From Citromicrobium sp. (GTDB lineage Bacteria > Pseudomonadota > Alphaproteobacteria > Sphingomonadales > Sphingomonadaceae), in assembly GCA_002729695.1 (NCBI GenBank), contig PBYQ01000025.1:1-64000 (forward strand): a DNA stretch of 64,000 nucleotides. Reading direction: 5' to 3'. The translations under genes and the position numbers were made by a program. The notes under the pieces are model-generated. The model saw only the letters and a list, made by a program, of their open reading frames with translations, was not told the origin of the DNA and searched no databases. This document shows, one piece after another, positions 19,104-26,876 of this stretch. How positions within the stretch are numbered: position 1 is the first letter of the stretch; every line of letters begins with the position of its first letter.

Positions 19104-21101
19104 TTACTGATCCAGGAAGCTGCGCATCTTGCGGCTGCGGCTCGGGTGCTTGAGCTTGCGCAGAGCCTTTGCCTCGATCTGGCGGATACGTTCGCGCGTA
19201 ACGCTGAACTGCTGGCCGACTTCTTCCAGCGTGTGATCGGTGTTCATCCCGATGCCGAAGCGCATGCGCAGCACGCGTTCCTCACGCGGGGTGAGGCTGG
19301 CCAGCACGCGGGTGACCGTTTCCTTGAGGTTGCTCTGGATCGCGGCATCCACCGGGATGATCGCGTTCTTGTCCTCGATGAAGTCGCCCAGGTGCGAATC
19401 TTCCTCGTCGCCGATCGGCGTTTCGAGGCTGATCGGCTCCTTGGCGATCTTCATCACCTTGCGCACCTTTTCGAGCGGCATCGAAAGACGCTCGGCCATT
19501 TCCTCCGGAGTGGGCTCGCGGCCCTGCTCGTGCAGGAACTGGCGTGAAGTGCGGACCAGCTTGTTGATCGTCTCGATCATGTGGACCGGGATGCGGATCG
19601 TGCGCGCCTGGTCGGCGATCGAGCGGGTGATCGCCTGCCGGATCCACCACGTCGCGTAGGTGCTGAACTTGTAGCCGCGGCGGTATTCGAACTTGTCGAC
19701 CGCCTTCATCAGGCCGATGTTGCCTTCCTGGATGAGGTCGAGGAACTGCAGCCCGCGGTTGGTGTATTTCTTGGCGATGGAAATCACGAGACGCAGGTTC
19801 GCCTCGACCATTTCCTTCTTGGCGATGCGCGCCTCGCGCTCGCCCTTCTGGACCATGTTCACGATCCGGCGGAATTCGGGCAGCGCCATGCCGGTCTGGC
19901 TGGCGATGTCGCTGATTTCCTGACGGATGCGTTCGACCGAGTCGCCTTCCTTCTCGGCGAAGGCGGCCCATTTTTTGTCCTTGGTGCGGCTGGTCAGCCA
20001 ATCGTCGTCCAACTCGTTGCCCAGATAGGCGTCGAGGAAGTCCATCCGCTTGATCTTGTGACGCTCTGCCAGGCGCAGCATCTGGCCGCCCAGCGCGGTC
20101 AGGCGGCGGTTGAATGCGTAGAGGTTGTCGACAAGGAATTCGATCTTGGTCGCGTGGAACTGGACGCTTTCGACTTCCGCCGTCAGCTGTTCGCGCAGAT
20201 CCTCGTACTTCTTTTCCTTGGCAGGCGGGAACACGTCGCCGCGGCCCAGAGTGTCGACGCGCTCTTCCTGGAGCTTTTCGAACTTCTTGAACAGGTCGGT
20301 GATGCGCGCGAACCGCTCGAGCGCGTCGGGCTTGAGCGCCGCCTCCATCTGGGCGAGCGACATCGTGTTGTCTTCTTCGTCGTCGTCGTCGCGGCGCGAT
20401 TTGGTTTCGCCGTCGCCGTCTTCGTCGCCGTCTTCCGCTTCATCGTCGTCGTCATCGTCGTCTTCGCGGATGGTCGGGCCGGCGGTTTCCTCGGAAATTT
20501 CGCCGCTATCGTCCTCGTTTTCCTCCTCCATCTTGTCGACGGGAGGTTCCTTGGAGAGCATCGCGTCGAGATCGAGAATCTCGCGCAGCTGCATCTCGCC
20601 ATCGTTGAGCGCTTCGGACCACTGGATGATCGCGTGGAACGTGATCGGGCTTTCGCACAGCCCGATGATCATCGTGTCGCGACCGGCCTCGATCCGCTTG
20701 GCGATGGCGATTTCGCCTTCGCGGCTGAGCAGTTCGACCGCGCCCATCTCGCGCAGGTACATGCGCACCGGATCGTCCGTGCGGGCATCGACGGTTTTCT
20801 TCGGCGCGGCGGCGGCGGTGGACTTGGTGTCCTTCTTGCCTGCCGAATCGGGCGCGATCTCTTCGACCTCGTCCTTTTCGGCCTCGACGTCATCGTCCGA
20901 CTCGACGATCTGGACGCCCATCTCGGAAATCGCGGCTTGGATATCCTCGATCTGGTCGGAGCTCATCTCCCCCTGGGGCAGCGCTTCGTTCAGCTCGTCA
21001 TAGGTGACGTAGCCGCGCTTTTTCGCCTTGGTGATCAGCTTCTTGATCGACGCTTCGTTGAGGTCGATCAGGGGAGCGTCTTCGGTCTCTTTGGTCGCCA
21101 T
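19104..21101 (-). CDS. rpoD: RNA polymerase primary sigma factor (sigma-70)
   Basis: Housekeeping sigma factor, 665 aa. Region 1.1 lies at about 10-65, region 1.2 at about 107-140 ([22 protein letters not shown]). A long non-conserved region follows with a very acidic low-complexity stretch (about residues 191-245). Region 2 includes [27 protein letters not shown] and [15 protein letters not shown]. Region 4 ends with [27 protein letters not shown]. It follows dnaG by three bases, the classic macromolecular-synthesis arrangement. Confidence 0.98.
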   Translation of the reverse strand: MATKETEDAPLIDLNEASIKKLITKAKKRGYVTYDELNEALPQGEMSSDQIEDIQAAISEMGVQIVESDDDVEAEKDEVEEIAPDSAGKKDTKSTAAAAPKKTVDARTDDPVRMYLREMGAVELLSREGEIAIAKRIEAGRDTMIIGLCESPITFHAIIQWSEALNDGEMQLREILDLDAMLSKEPPVDKMEEENEDDSGEISEETAGPTIREDDDDDDDEAEDGDEDGDGETKSRRDDDDEEDNTMSLAQMEAALKPDALERFARITDLFKKFEKLQEERVDTLGRGDVFPPAKEKKYEDLREQLTAEVESVQFHATKIEFLVDNLYAFNRRLTALGGQMLRLAERHKIKRMDFLDAYLGNELDDDWLTSRTKDKKWAAFAEKEGDSVERIRQEISDIASQTGMALPEFRRIVNMVQKGEREARIAKKEMVEANLRLVISIAKKYTNRGLQFLDLIQEGNIGLMKAVDKFEYRRGYKFSTYATWWIRQAITRSIADQARTIRIPVHMIETINKLVRTSRQFLHEQGREPTPEEMAERLSMPLEKVRKVMKIAKEPISLETPIGDEEDSHLGDFIEDKNAIIPVDAAIQSNLKETVTRVLASLTPREERVLRMRFGIGMNTDHTLEEVGQQFSVTRERIRQIEAKALRKLKHPSRSRKMRSFLDQ

Positions 21102-21104
21102 GGG

Positions 21105-23006
21105 CTATTGAAAATCCGTTTCCTGACCGATGCGTTCCTCGTCTTCCGATGGAGCCGCAGCGGCCTTTGAATCTGTAATCGGTGTCGCTCTCGCGATCCG
21201 CCTCGTCGCCATCTGGCCCAAGCGCGCGTCGAACGCCAGCTTCCGCTTCAGCAGACGCTGTTGCTCGGCGAACGCCCCCTCCGGATCGTGCTCGAAGCGC
21301 TCCGTAGCGGCGGCCAGTGCCTTGTCGAGCGCCGGCCCTTCGACCAGCAACGCGATGGCTTCGGCCAGGTCCTCGCGCGCGGTCGCTGCATCTTGGGCTT
21401 CTCTAGGTAAGCCAGGTGCGGATTGTTCAGCGGACCGGGAGCCCCAGCGCGGGTCGAATATGGCGTTTTTGTCGTCGGCTTCAAGCGTTTGTGAGCGCGC
21501 AAGCACTCGATCGACCAAACTTGCCACCGCCGGGTCGTTTTCGGCGAGCTCCGCGAGAGCTGCGCGATGGTGTTCTGCCAGCTCGGGATAGAGCGCAAAC
21601 TGCTCCATCACGCTGGCGGTCAGGCGCTGGCGAGAACCGCCTTGCGCAAGGTTGGCGAGCCTGCGGGCAAGTTCCGGCGAAAGCGGCTCTTCGCGTGGCT
21701 TTCGCCAGTCCTTGCGCGGTTGAAACGGCGCTTTTTCGCGCTTCGGGAAGGCGAAGGCGGAAAACTTGTCGAGCAGGTCGCGGCGGTAGAGCGCGCGCAC
21801 GTCTTGCTCTTCGATCGCTCCGATATGCGCCATCAGGCGCGCCTTCAAACCGGCCTTGGCTTCGGGGCTGTCGAGCGGGGCGGCACGCGCCTCGAGCGTC
21901 CACAGCGCCTCCAGCAGGGGCTGCGCTTTTTCCAGCACCTGTTCGAAAGCGGCAACACCTTTTGCCTTGATCAGGTCGTCGGGATCGAGCCCGGCGGGCA
22001 GCCAGGCGATTTTGAGCGTGTGGCCGGGCTTCAGCAGCGGCAGCGCACGCTCGATCGCCCGGCGTACCGCTCGCTGACCCGCCGCGTCGCCATCGAAGCA
22101 CAGGATGGGGCAGGGGACGTGCCGCCACAGCTCCGCAATGTGATCCTCGGTCAGCGCTGTGCCGAGCGGGGCAACGCCTTCCGCGATGCCGGCATTGGCG
22201 AGCGCGATGACGTCCATGTACCCTTCGACGACGACAAGGCGGTCGCTCTTGCGCGCGGCGGGCCCGGCGCGGTGGATGTTGTAGAGCGTGCGGCCCTTGT
22301 CGAACAAAGGCGTCTCGGGCGAATTGAGGTACTTGGGCGCACCGTCCTTCGGCGTAAGAATACGCCCGCCGAACGCGATCACCCGCCCGCGCACATCGTG
22401 GATCGGCAGCATCAGCCTGTCGCGGAAACGGTCGTACGGGTCTTTCCCGTCGATCGCGATGCGCAGCCCTCCCTCGACCAGGAGTTGCGGCGGCAGCGTA
22501 CCGAGCGCGGTGGCGAGCGCCTGCCGCTCGTCCGGGGCGTAGCCGAAGCCGAATTCGCGCATGATCGCGGGCGAGAAGCCGCGTTTGTTGAGGTATTCGC
22601 GGGCCGCACTGCCGCGCTGGCCTGAAAGTTCGGAGACGAAGAACTGCTGCGCCGCGCCCATCGCATCGTGCAGCCCGGCGCGGCGCTTCGCCCTTTGCGC
22701 CTCGCGCGGGTCGGGCGCGGGCATCTCCATCCCGGCGACCACCGCCAGCTCCTTCACCGCGTCCATGAACTGCAATCCGCGCTGGTCGGTCATCCAGCGG
22801 ATGACATCGCCATGCGCGCCGCAGCCGAAGCAGTGATAGAAGCCCTTTTCGTCATTGACCGTGAAGCTGGGCGTCTTCTCGTCATGGAACGGACAGCACG
22901 CCTTCCACTCGCGGCCTGCGCGTTGCAGCTTGGTCGTGCGCATGATGACGCTGGAAAGCGTCACGCGCGTACGCAGCTGATCGAGCCATTGTGGGGAAAG
23001 CGCCAT
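21105..23006 (-). CDS. dnaG: DNA primase
   Basis: Primase (633 aa) making RNA primers at replication forks. The N-terminal CHC2 zinc finger (CCPFHDEKTPSF...YHCFGCGAHG, about residues 37-65) is followed by the TOPRIM core (VVVEGYMDVIAL, CFDGDAAGQRA) and a C-terminal DnaB-binding region. The ATG at 23004-23006 gives MALSPQWLDQLR. The GIY-YIG gene ends 11 bases upstream, so the native dnaG promoter or read-through has to cross that insertion. Confidence 0.97.
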   Translation of the reverse strand: MALSPQWLDQLRTRVTLSSVIMRTTKLQRAGREWKACCPFHDEKTPSFTVNDEKGFYHCFGCGAHGDVIRWMTDQRGLQFMDAVKELAVVAGMEMPAPDPREAQRAKRRAGLHDAMGAAQQFFVSELSGQRGSAAREYLNKRGFSPAIMREFGFGYAPDERQALATALGTLPPQLLVEGGLRIAIDGKDPYDRFRDRLMLPIHDVRGRVIAFGGRILTPKDGAPKYLNSPETPLFDKGRTLYNIHRAGPAARKSDRLVVVEGYMDVIALANAGIAEGVAPLGTALTEDHIAELWRHVPCPILCFDGDAAGQRAVRRAIERALPLLKPGHTLKIAWLPAGLDPDDLIKAKGVAAFEQVLEKAQPLLEALWTLEARAAPLDSPEAKAGLKARLMAHIGAIEEQDVRALYRRDLLDKFSAFAFPKREKAPFQPRKDWRKPREEPLSPELARRLANLAQGGSRQRLTASVMEQFALYPELAEHHRAALAELAENDPAVASLVDRVLARSQTLEADDKNAIFDPRWGSRSAEQSAPGLPREAQDAATAREDLAEAIALLVEGPALDKALAAATERFEHDPEGAFAEQQRLLKRKLAFDARLGQMATRRIARATPITDSKAAAAPSEDEERIGQETDFQ

Positions 23007-23016
23007 TGGCCTGTAC

Positions 23017-23331
23017 CTAGCCGTTCGTGTCGAGCGAAGTCGAGACACGCACGTGCGGGGGGCGTGCGAAATACGAAAGGCCCGCCCAATCTCCCTCAAT
23101 CGAGGCGTTCTTCTTGGCCCGCGACCACTTCTCGATCCGCAGTTCGGCTTCAAGCGCCTCGGCGCGACTCGGAAAATCTTGTGCCCATTCGAGAGACACC
23201 GGCAGCCTGCGGCTCGTAAATTCACAATAGCCGCCTTGCCGATGCTCAGCCACGCGGCGGTCGAGATCGTCGGTATGGCCGGTGTAGAACTTTCCGTCGC
23301 GGCATTTGAGAATGTAGCACCAGAAGGCCAT
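23017..23331 (-). CDS. GIY-YIG nuclease-domain protein inside an inverted-repeat element
   Basis: Single GIY-YIG domain (104 aa): WCYILKCRDGKFYTGHTDDLDRRVAEH carries the tyrosines, Gly and Arg of the fold, and ELRIEKWSRAKK the later acidic/basic helix. It resembles UvrC/YhbQ-type small nucleases. The C-terminal residues VSTSLDTNG and the stop lie in or next to a 28-bp repeat whose perfect inverse lies just upstream of the start. GCAGGAAG precedes the ATG. It interrupts the yqeY-dnaG block, consistent with insertion. Confidence 0.88.
   Translation of the reverse strand: MAFWCYILKCRDGKFYTGHTDDLDRRVAEHRQGGYCEFTSRRLPVSLEWAQDFPSRAEALEAELRIEKWSRAKKNASIEGDWAGLSYFARPPHVRVSTSLDTNG
23021..23048 (+). 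repeat. 28-bp inverted repeat, dnaG-side copy
   Basis: Begins CCGTTCGTGTCGAGC and ends GTCGAGACAC. It is an exact reverse complement of 23350-23377 and encodes the end of the GIY-YIG protein. Confidence 0.95.
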
Positions 23332-23349
23332 CTTCCTGCCCTGATAGCG

Positions 23350-23377
23350 GTGTCTCGACTTCGCTCGACACGAACGG
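23350..23377 (-). repeat. 28-bp inverted repeat, promoter-side copy
   Basis: Exact inverse of 23021-23048. It lies 18 bases upstream of the GIY-YIG start codon and just after the stop of the lipoprotein gene at 23391, so it forms the 5' leader of the nuclease gene. Confidence 0.95.
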
Positions 23378-23390
23378 GGAACTTCTCTCT

Positions 23391-24104
23391 CTACGGCTTG
23401 TCGCTAGCCTCATTCTCTTCCTTCGGCGGGAAGGGACCGCTGGCCATTGCGATCTTTTCGTCGGCGCGCAGCGAATAGGCTTCCGCTGCGCCGTCGGGCG
23501 GCAGCGTGCTTTGCCAGAAGAACGTGATCGGCTCGCCCGTCTGCCAGCCATTGCCGCCGACGACGCGCCACACCAGGGTGCCGTTGTCGTCCTGCACGCG
23601 GATCGCCCCGTCGGGACCGAGAGCCTCCTCGGCCTGCTTGAAGTCGTATCCGATCGCGCCGGTGAAGCCGCTCGCCTGCCGAACCGTGCTGAACACGCTC
23701 GCCGCGTCGACCTCGTCCAGCCCGACGGGCCGGTTGAACGGGGGATCGTTGGGCTTGTCGACACCGGGCGTCACCGTGATGACGTAGGTGTAGACCGTGC
23801 CTTCGGGCATATCCTCGGGATCGCAGGTGCCGTCTTCCGCCGGGCAGGCGACGAAGCTCACGATGTCGCCGATGGATCGCCCGCCCGCGACGATGGAAGC
23901 CTCCACTTCGGGGCCGACCGGCCCTTCGATCTTTGCCCCGAGACGGATTTCTCCCAGATCCGCAGCAACAAGCGTGCGCGGTTCGGTGGGAGCATCGGCA
24001 GCCGCCGTCTCCTCAGGAGTGGGCGTGGGTGCCGGTTCGTCCGGCTCCCCCGAACACCCTGCAAGCGCGAGCGCTGCGAGAAAGGCGGCCAGAGCATATT
24101 TCAC
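23391..24104 (-). CDS. predicted lipoprotein of unknown function
   Basis: Protein of 237 residues. The signal MKYALAAFLAALALAGCSG has a good lipobox (LAGC), then a Pro/Thr/Glu/Ala linker and a beta-rich domain with one cysteine pair candidate (FVACPAEDGTCDPED). The GTG at 24104 is chosen because it overlaps the yqeY stop (GTGA) and lies nine bases after AGGA. An upstream GTG at 24125 is less likely. It sits in the yqeY-dnaG-rpoD transcript. No family recognised. Confidence 0.75.
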   Translation of the reverse strand: MKYALAAFLAALALAGCSGEPDEPAPTPTPEETAAADAPTEPRTLVAADLGEIRLGAKIEGPVGPEVEASIVAGGRSIGDIVSFVACPAEDGTCDPEDMPEGTVYTYVITVTPGVDKPNDPPFNRPVGLDEVDAASVFSTVRQASGFTGAIGYDFKQAEEALGPDGAIRVQDDNGTLVWRVVGGNGWQTGEPITFFWQSTLPPDGAAEAYSLRADEKIAMASGPFPPKEENEASDKP

Positions 24105-24553
24105 TGCAATGATTCCTTCACCCACCCACTGGTGCGGCTCATGTCGAGCGCTGCGCCGTGGCGGGGTTTCAATTCGGCCATGACCTTGCCCATATCCTTG
24201 ATGCTGGAGGCGCCGGTATCGGCCTTCACGGCCTCGATCGCGGCCTTCGTTTCGGCCTCGTCCATCTGCTTGGGCAGGAATTCCTCGATCACGGCCAGCT
24301 CGGCCTCTTCCTGCGCGGCGAGTTCTTCGCGGCCGCCAACGCGGTACATCTGGATCGATTCCTTGCGCTGCTTGGCCATCTTCAGGAGCACGTCGGTGAC
24401 GATCTCGTCATCCTCGCCCTTCTTCTCCGCAGTGCGCAGCTCGATATCGCGGTCCTTGATCTTGGCCTGGATCAGGCGGAGCGCAGCCGTGCGTTCCTTG
24501 TTGCCGCCCTTCATCGCGGCGATGACTTCCTTCTGGATCGTCTCGCGTATCAT
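24101..24553 (-). CDS. GatB/YqeY domain protein
   Basis: Helical protein (150 aa) of the YqeY family, related to the tail domain of GatB and possibly affecting tRNA. Typical features: MIRETIQKEVIAAMKGGNKERTAALRLI, EEFLPKQMDEAE, then TGASSIKDMGKVMAELKPRHGAALD. In many alphaproteobacteria it precedes dnaG-rpoD, as here. Exact biochemical role is not established. Confidence 0.93.
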   Translation of the reverse strand: MIRETIQKEVIAAMKGGNKERTAALRLIQAKIKDRDIELRTAEKKGEDDEIVTDVLLKMAKQRKESIQMYRVGGREELAAQEEAELAVIEEFLPKQMDEAETKAAIEAVKADTGASSIKDMGKVMAELKPRHGAALDMSRTSGWVKESLQ

Positions 24554-24651
24554 GGTTTACCGATTTACCTTTATATCTGACTCAACAGACGCCCGCATAT
24601 AACAAATGTTCCGCTTGCCAACCGCCGATGGTCAAAAGCGCAAGCTGGGCG

Positions 24652-24680
24652 CTTGACGGGCGGGAACCGCAGGCCTAGCC
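24652..24680 (+). promoter_or_regulatory. possible carA promoter
   Basis: TTGACG is followed after 17 bases by TAGCCG, about 50 bases ahead of the carA start, in the divergent yqeY/carA gap. The -35 is good and the -10 weak. Confidence 0.35.
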
Positions 24681-24729
24681 GGATGGCTTAGCGCACATCG
24701 CCGGAACACTAATAGGAACGGACAAGCCC

Positions 24730-25905
24730 ATGGCTTCTGCCGAGATTACCCCTGCGCAACCTTCAGGCGCGACCGGGGTGTTGCTTCTTGCCGATGGAAC
24801 GGCGCTCTGGGGCATCGGGTGCGGTGCGGAAGGCTCCGCCGTGGGCGAGGTGTGCTTCAACACCAGCATGACCGGCTATCAGGAAGTGATGACCGACCCG
24901 AGCTATGCCGGGCAGATCGTCACCTTCACCTTCCCGCATATCGGCAATGTCGGGGCGAACCCCGAAGATATCGAGAGCAAGGTGGAAAGCGCGCTCGGCT
25001 GCGTGATGCGCGAAGTGCCGACGGGTGCGAGCAATTTCCGCTCCGAAGTCGATCTCGACACATGGCTGAAGGACGAAGGCAAGATCGGCCTTGCGGGTGT
25101 CGATACCCGCGCGCTGACGCGGCTGATCCGCCTGAACGGTGCGCCGAACGCGGTGATCGCGCATGCGCCCGACGGGAATTTCGATCTCGACGCGCTGCTG
25201 GAGAAGGCCCGGGGCTGGCCGGGGCTGGAGGGCATGGACCTCGCCCGAATCGTCTCGCGCAAGGCGCACGAGGGCTGGCGCGGCGGCCACTGGGAGCTGG
25301 GCAAGGGCTACGGCGACAGCACGGCGGAGAAACCCCACGTGGTCGCGATCGACTACGGCGCGAAGGACAATATCTTCCGCCAGCTGGTCCGCGCGGGCGC
25401 GCGGGTGACGGTGGTGCCTGCGGAGACTTCGCTGGAGGATGTGCTGGCGCTTTCCCCCGACGGCGTGTTCCTTTCCAACGGCCCGGGCGACCCGGCCGCG
25501 ACGGGCGCCTACGCGGTGCCGGTGATCCAGGGCCTGCTGGAGCGCGACGTGCCGATCTTCGGCATTTGTCTTGGCCACCAGCTCCTCGGCCTCGCAGCGG
25601 GCGCGAAAACTTCGAAAATGTTCCAGGGCCACCGCGGCGCGAACCATCCCGTCCAGCGTGTCGGCGATGCGTGGGGCGAAGCGACCGGCCTGGTCGAGAT
25701 CACCAGCATGAACCACGGCTTCGCGGTCGACGGCGACACGCTGCCCGCGAATGTCGAGCAGACGCACGTCTCGCTGTTCGACGGCACCAATTGCGGCATC
25801 GCGATCAAGGGCAAGCGCGCGTTCGGGGTGCAGTACCACCCCGAGGCGAGCCCGGGCCCGCAGGACAGTTTTTACCTGTTCGAGAAGTTTGTGGAGATGT
25901 TGTGA
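24730..25905 (+). CDS. carA: carbamoyl-phosphate synthase small subunit
   Basis: Glutaminase subunit (391 aa) supplying ammonia for carbamoyl phosphate in arginine and pyrimidine synthesis. The N-terminal domain has CFNTSMTGYQEVMTDPSYAGQIV. The class I amidotransferase domain has FLSNGPGDP, FGICLGHQLLGLAAGAKT with the catalytic Cys, and QYHPEASPGP with the His-Glu pair. carB lies about 970 bases downstream, separated by two unrelated small genes. Confidence 0.98.
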   Translation: MASAEITPAQPSGATGVLLLADGTALWGIGCGAEGSAVGEVCFNTSMTGYQEVMTDPSYAGQIVTFTFPHIGNVGANPEDIESKVESALGCVMREVPTGASNFRSEVDLDTWLKDEGKIGLAGVDTRALTRLIRLNGAPNAVIAHAPDGNFDLDALLEKARGWPGLEGMDLARIVSRKAHEGWRGGHWELGKGYGDSTAEKPHVVAIDYGAKDNIFRQLVRAGARVTVVPAETSLEDVLALSPDGVFLSNGPGDPAATGAYAVPVIQGLLERDVPIFGICLGHQLLGLAAGAKTSKMFQGHRGANHPVQRVGDAWGEATGLVEITSMNHGFAVDGDTLPANVEQTHVSLFDGTNCGIAIKGKRAFGVQYHPEASPGPQDSFYLFEKFVEML

Positions 25906-25906
25906 A

Positions 25907-26335
25907 TTGCGCCCGGCGAGCAGGGAATTTGACCCGAGAGAGATCATTTTGATTTCGCTCCATCAAGTCGGTCCAATTGGCTTGCCTGAGGCGAAGGGAG
26001 CTGAGTTTGCAGGAAACATCAGGCGTTCGATGTTTGAGGCGGCGGTCGACGAACTGCGCTCGCTTCAAATGGCTTCATTCGATGGTGAGTCGTATCATAT
26101 CACACCAAAGGGCGATGAATTTTTCGCCCAACGCATTCATCTGAAGCCGCTCAAGAAAGCGCTTTACACCTGGGAAATTCGGTCCGGATCAGTGCCATTA
26201 CCCCCAATGACGCTACGTCTCCGGGAGGAGATGAACAATTCACATAGAGATGCGAAGCTTTTCGACAGGGCTGCACTCACGGTGGCGGTGCTTATCGTTG
26301 TGATTGGATTGACGTTTTATGCCCATGCGCACTGA
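25907..26335 (+). CDS. small protein with C-terminal membrane helix, unknown function
   Basis: Open frame of up to 142 residues directly after carA. The start is uncertain: TTG at 25907 follows GGAG by 11 bases, and internal TTG or ATG codons would shorten it. The N-terminal part looks like a small winged helix (LISLHQVGPIGLPEAKG, MFEAAVDELRSLQMASFDGESYHITPKGDEFF). The last 20 residues form one membrane segment. It looks more AT-rich than carA and carB, suggesting acquisition. Family not recognised. Confidence 0.55.
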   Translation: MRPASREFDPREIILISLHQVGPIGLPEAKGAEFAGNIRRSMFEAAVDELRSLQMASFDGESYHITPKGDEFFAQRIHLKPLKKALYTWEIRSGSVPLPPMTLRLREEMNNSHRDAKLFDRAALTVAVLIVVIGLTFYAHAH

Positions 26336-26361
26336 CTTTTCCTCGATGCTCGACACCAACT

Positions 26362-26381
26362 CCCCTCCCCGTGGGGAGGGG
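26362..26381 (+). repeat. C/G hairpin, left outer
   Basis: CCCCTCCCC/GGGGAGGGG stem with a 2-base loop, followed by GTTGGGGGTGGGG. Same type as the hairpins inside glyS and mutL. Confidence 0.85.
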
Positions 26382-26428
26382 TTGGGGGTGGGGGTTCGGC
26401 GGTGATGGTGCGCGCGACCTTGCAGCGT

Positions 26429-26830
26429 TCAACCGCCCCCCTCCCGACCTCCCCCCGCACGGGGGGAGGGGTTTGTGGTGCGCGCAATCTCTATTTCGCG
26501 CGCGATGGCTTCGAGAACGCCATCGGTGTTGCTCATGATTTCGTGGTTCCAGAAGCGGATCACGCGGTAGCCGTGCGCTTCGATGCCCGCCGTTCGCCTC
26601 GCATCAACCTCGACCGAATGCTGGCCGCCGTCGCATTCGATGGCGAGGCGCAGGCTCCGGCACGCAAAGTCAACCACGTAACCGCCAACCGGAAACTGCC
26701 GCGTAAATCGCGCGACCATCTGCCCGCCGCGCAGGTGCGACCACAGCACACGTTCCGCATCCGTCATCTCGCGCCGCAGTTTGCGCGCGGTGCCGGTCAA
26801 TCGCTTTTCGGCCAAGGCCGTACACCCCAC
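26429..26830 (-). CDS. DUF559 endonuclease-like protein (Vsr-like fold)
   Basis: Protein of 133 residues with the DUF559 pattern: [47 protein letters not shown] and [21 protein letters not shown], i.e. the restriction-endonuclease-like core with Asp, Glu and Gln-His. The tail [14 protein letters not shown] is encoded by the adjacent hairpin repeat. The start may be the ATG at 26830 or a TTG nearer LTGTARKL. Function unproven, but the fold predicts DNA cleavage. Confidence 0.85.
   Translation of the reverse strand: MGCTALAEKRLTGTARKLRREMTDAERVLWSHLRGGQMVARFTRQFPVGGYVVDFACRSLRLAIECDGGQHSVEVDARRTAGIEAHGYRVIRFWNHEIMSNTDGVLEAIAREIEIARTTNPSPRAGGGREGGG
26448..26469 (+). repeat. C/G hairpin, left inner
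   Basis: CCTCCCCCC/GGGGGGAGG with loop GCAC. It overlaps the 3' end of the DUF559 coding sequence and supplies its Gly/Arg-rich tail. Confidence 0.85.
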
Positions 26831-26834
26831 CCAG

Positions 26835-26854
26835 CCTCCCCCTCAAGGGGGAGG
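26835..26854 (+). repeat. C/G hairpin, right copy
   Basis: CCTCCCCC/GGGGGAGG with loop TCAA, just upstream of the DUF559 start and 22 bases before carB. Confidence 0.85.
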
Positions 26855-26876
26855 GGCTTGGAGTAGCACAGTAGTC

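Larger units (their letters stand above)
23021..23377 (-). mobile_element. 357-bp repeat-bounded GIY-YIG unit (putative mobile element)
   Basis: Perfect 28-bp inverted repeats enclose only the GIY-YIG gene. The unit sits between the lipoprotein gene and dnaG in an otherwise conserved operon. No transposase and no obvious target duplication are seen. Mobility is inferred from structure. Confidence 0.5.
26362..26854 (-). mobile_element. DUF559 nuclease gene enclosed by C/G hairpins (putative mobile unit)
   Basis: The DUF559 gene is bounded by two hairpins on its 3' side and one on its 5' side. It separates carA and carB, which are normally close. Mobility is inferred from context; no terminal duplications were identified. 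Confidence 0.4.
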
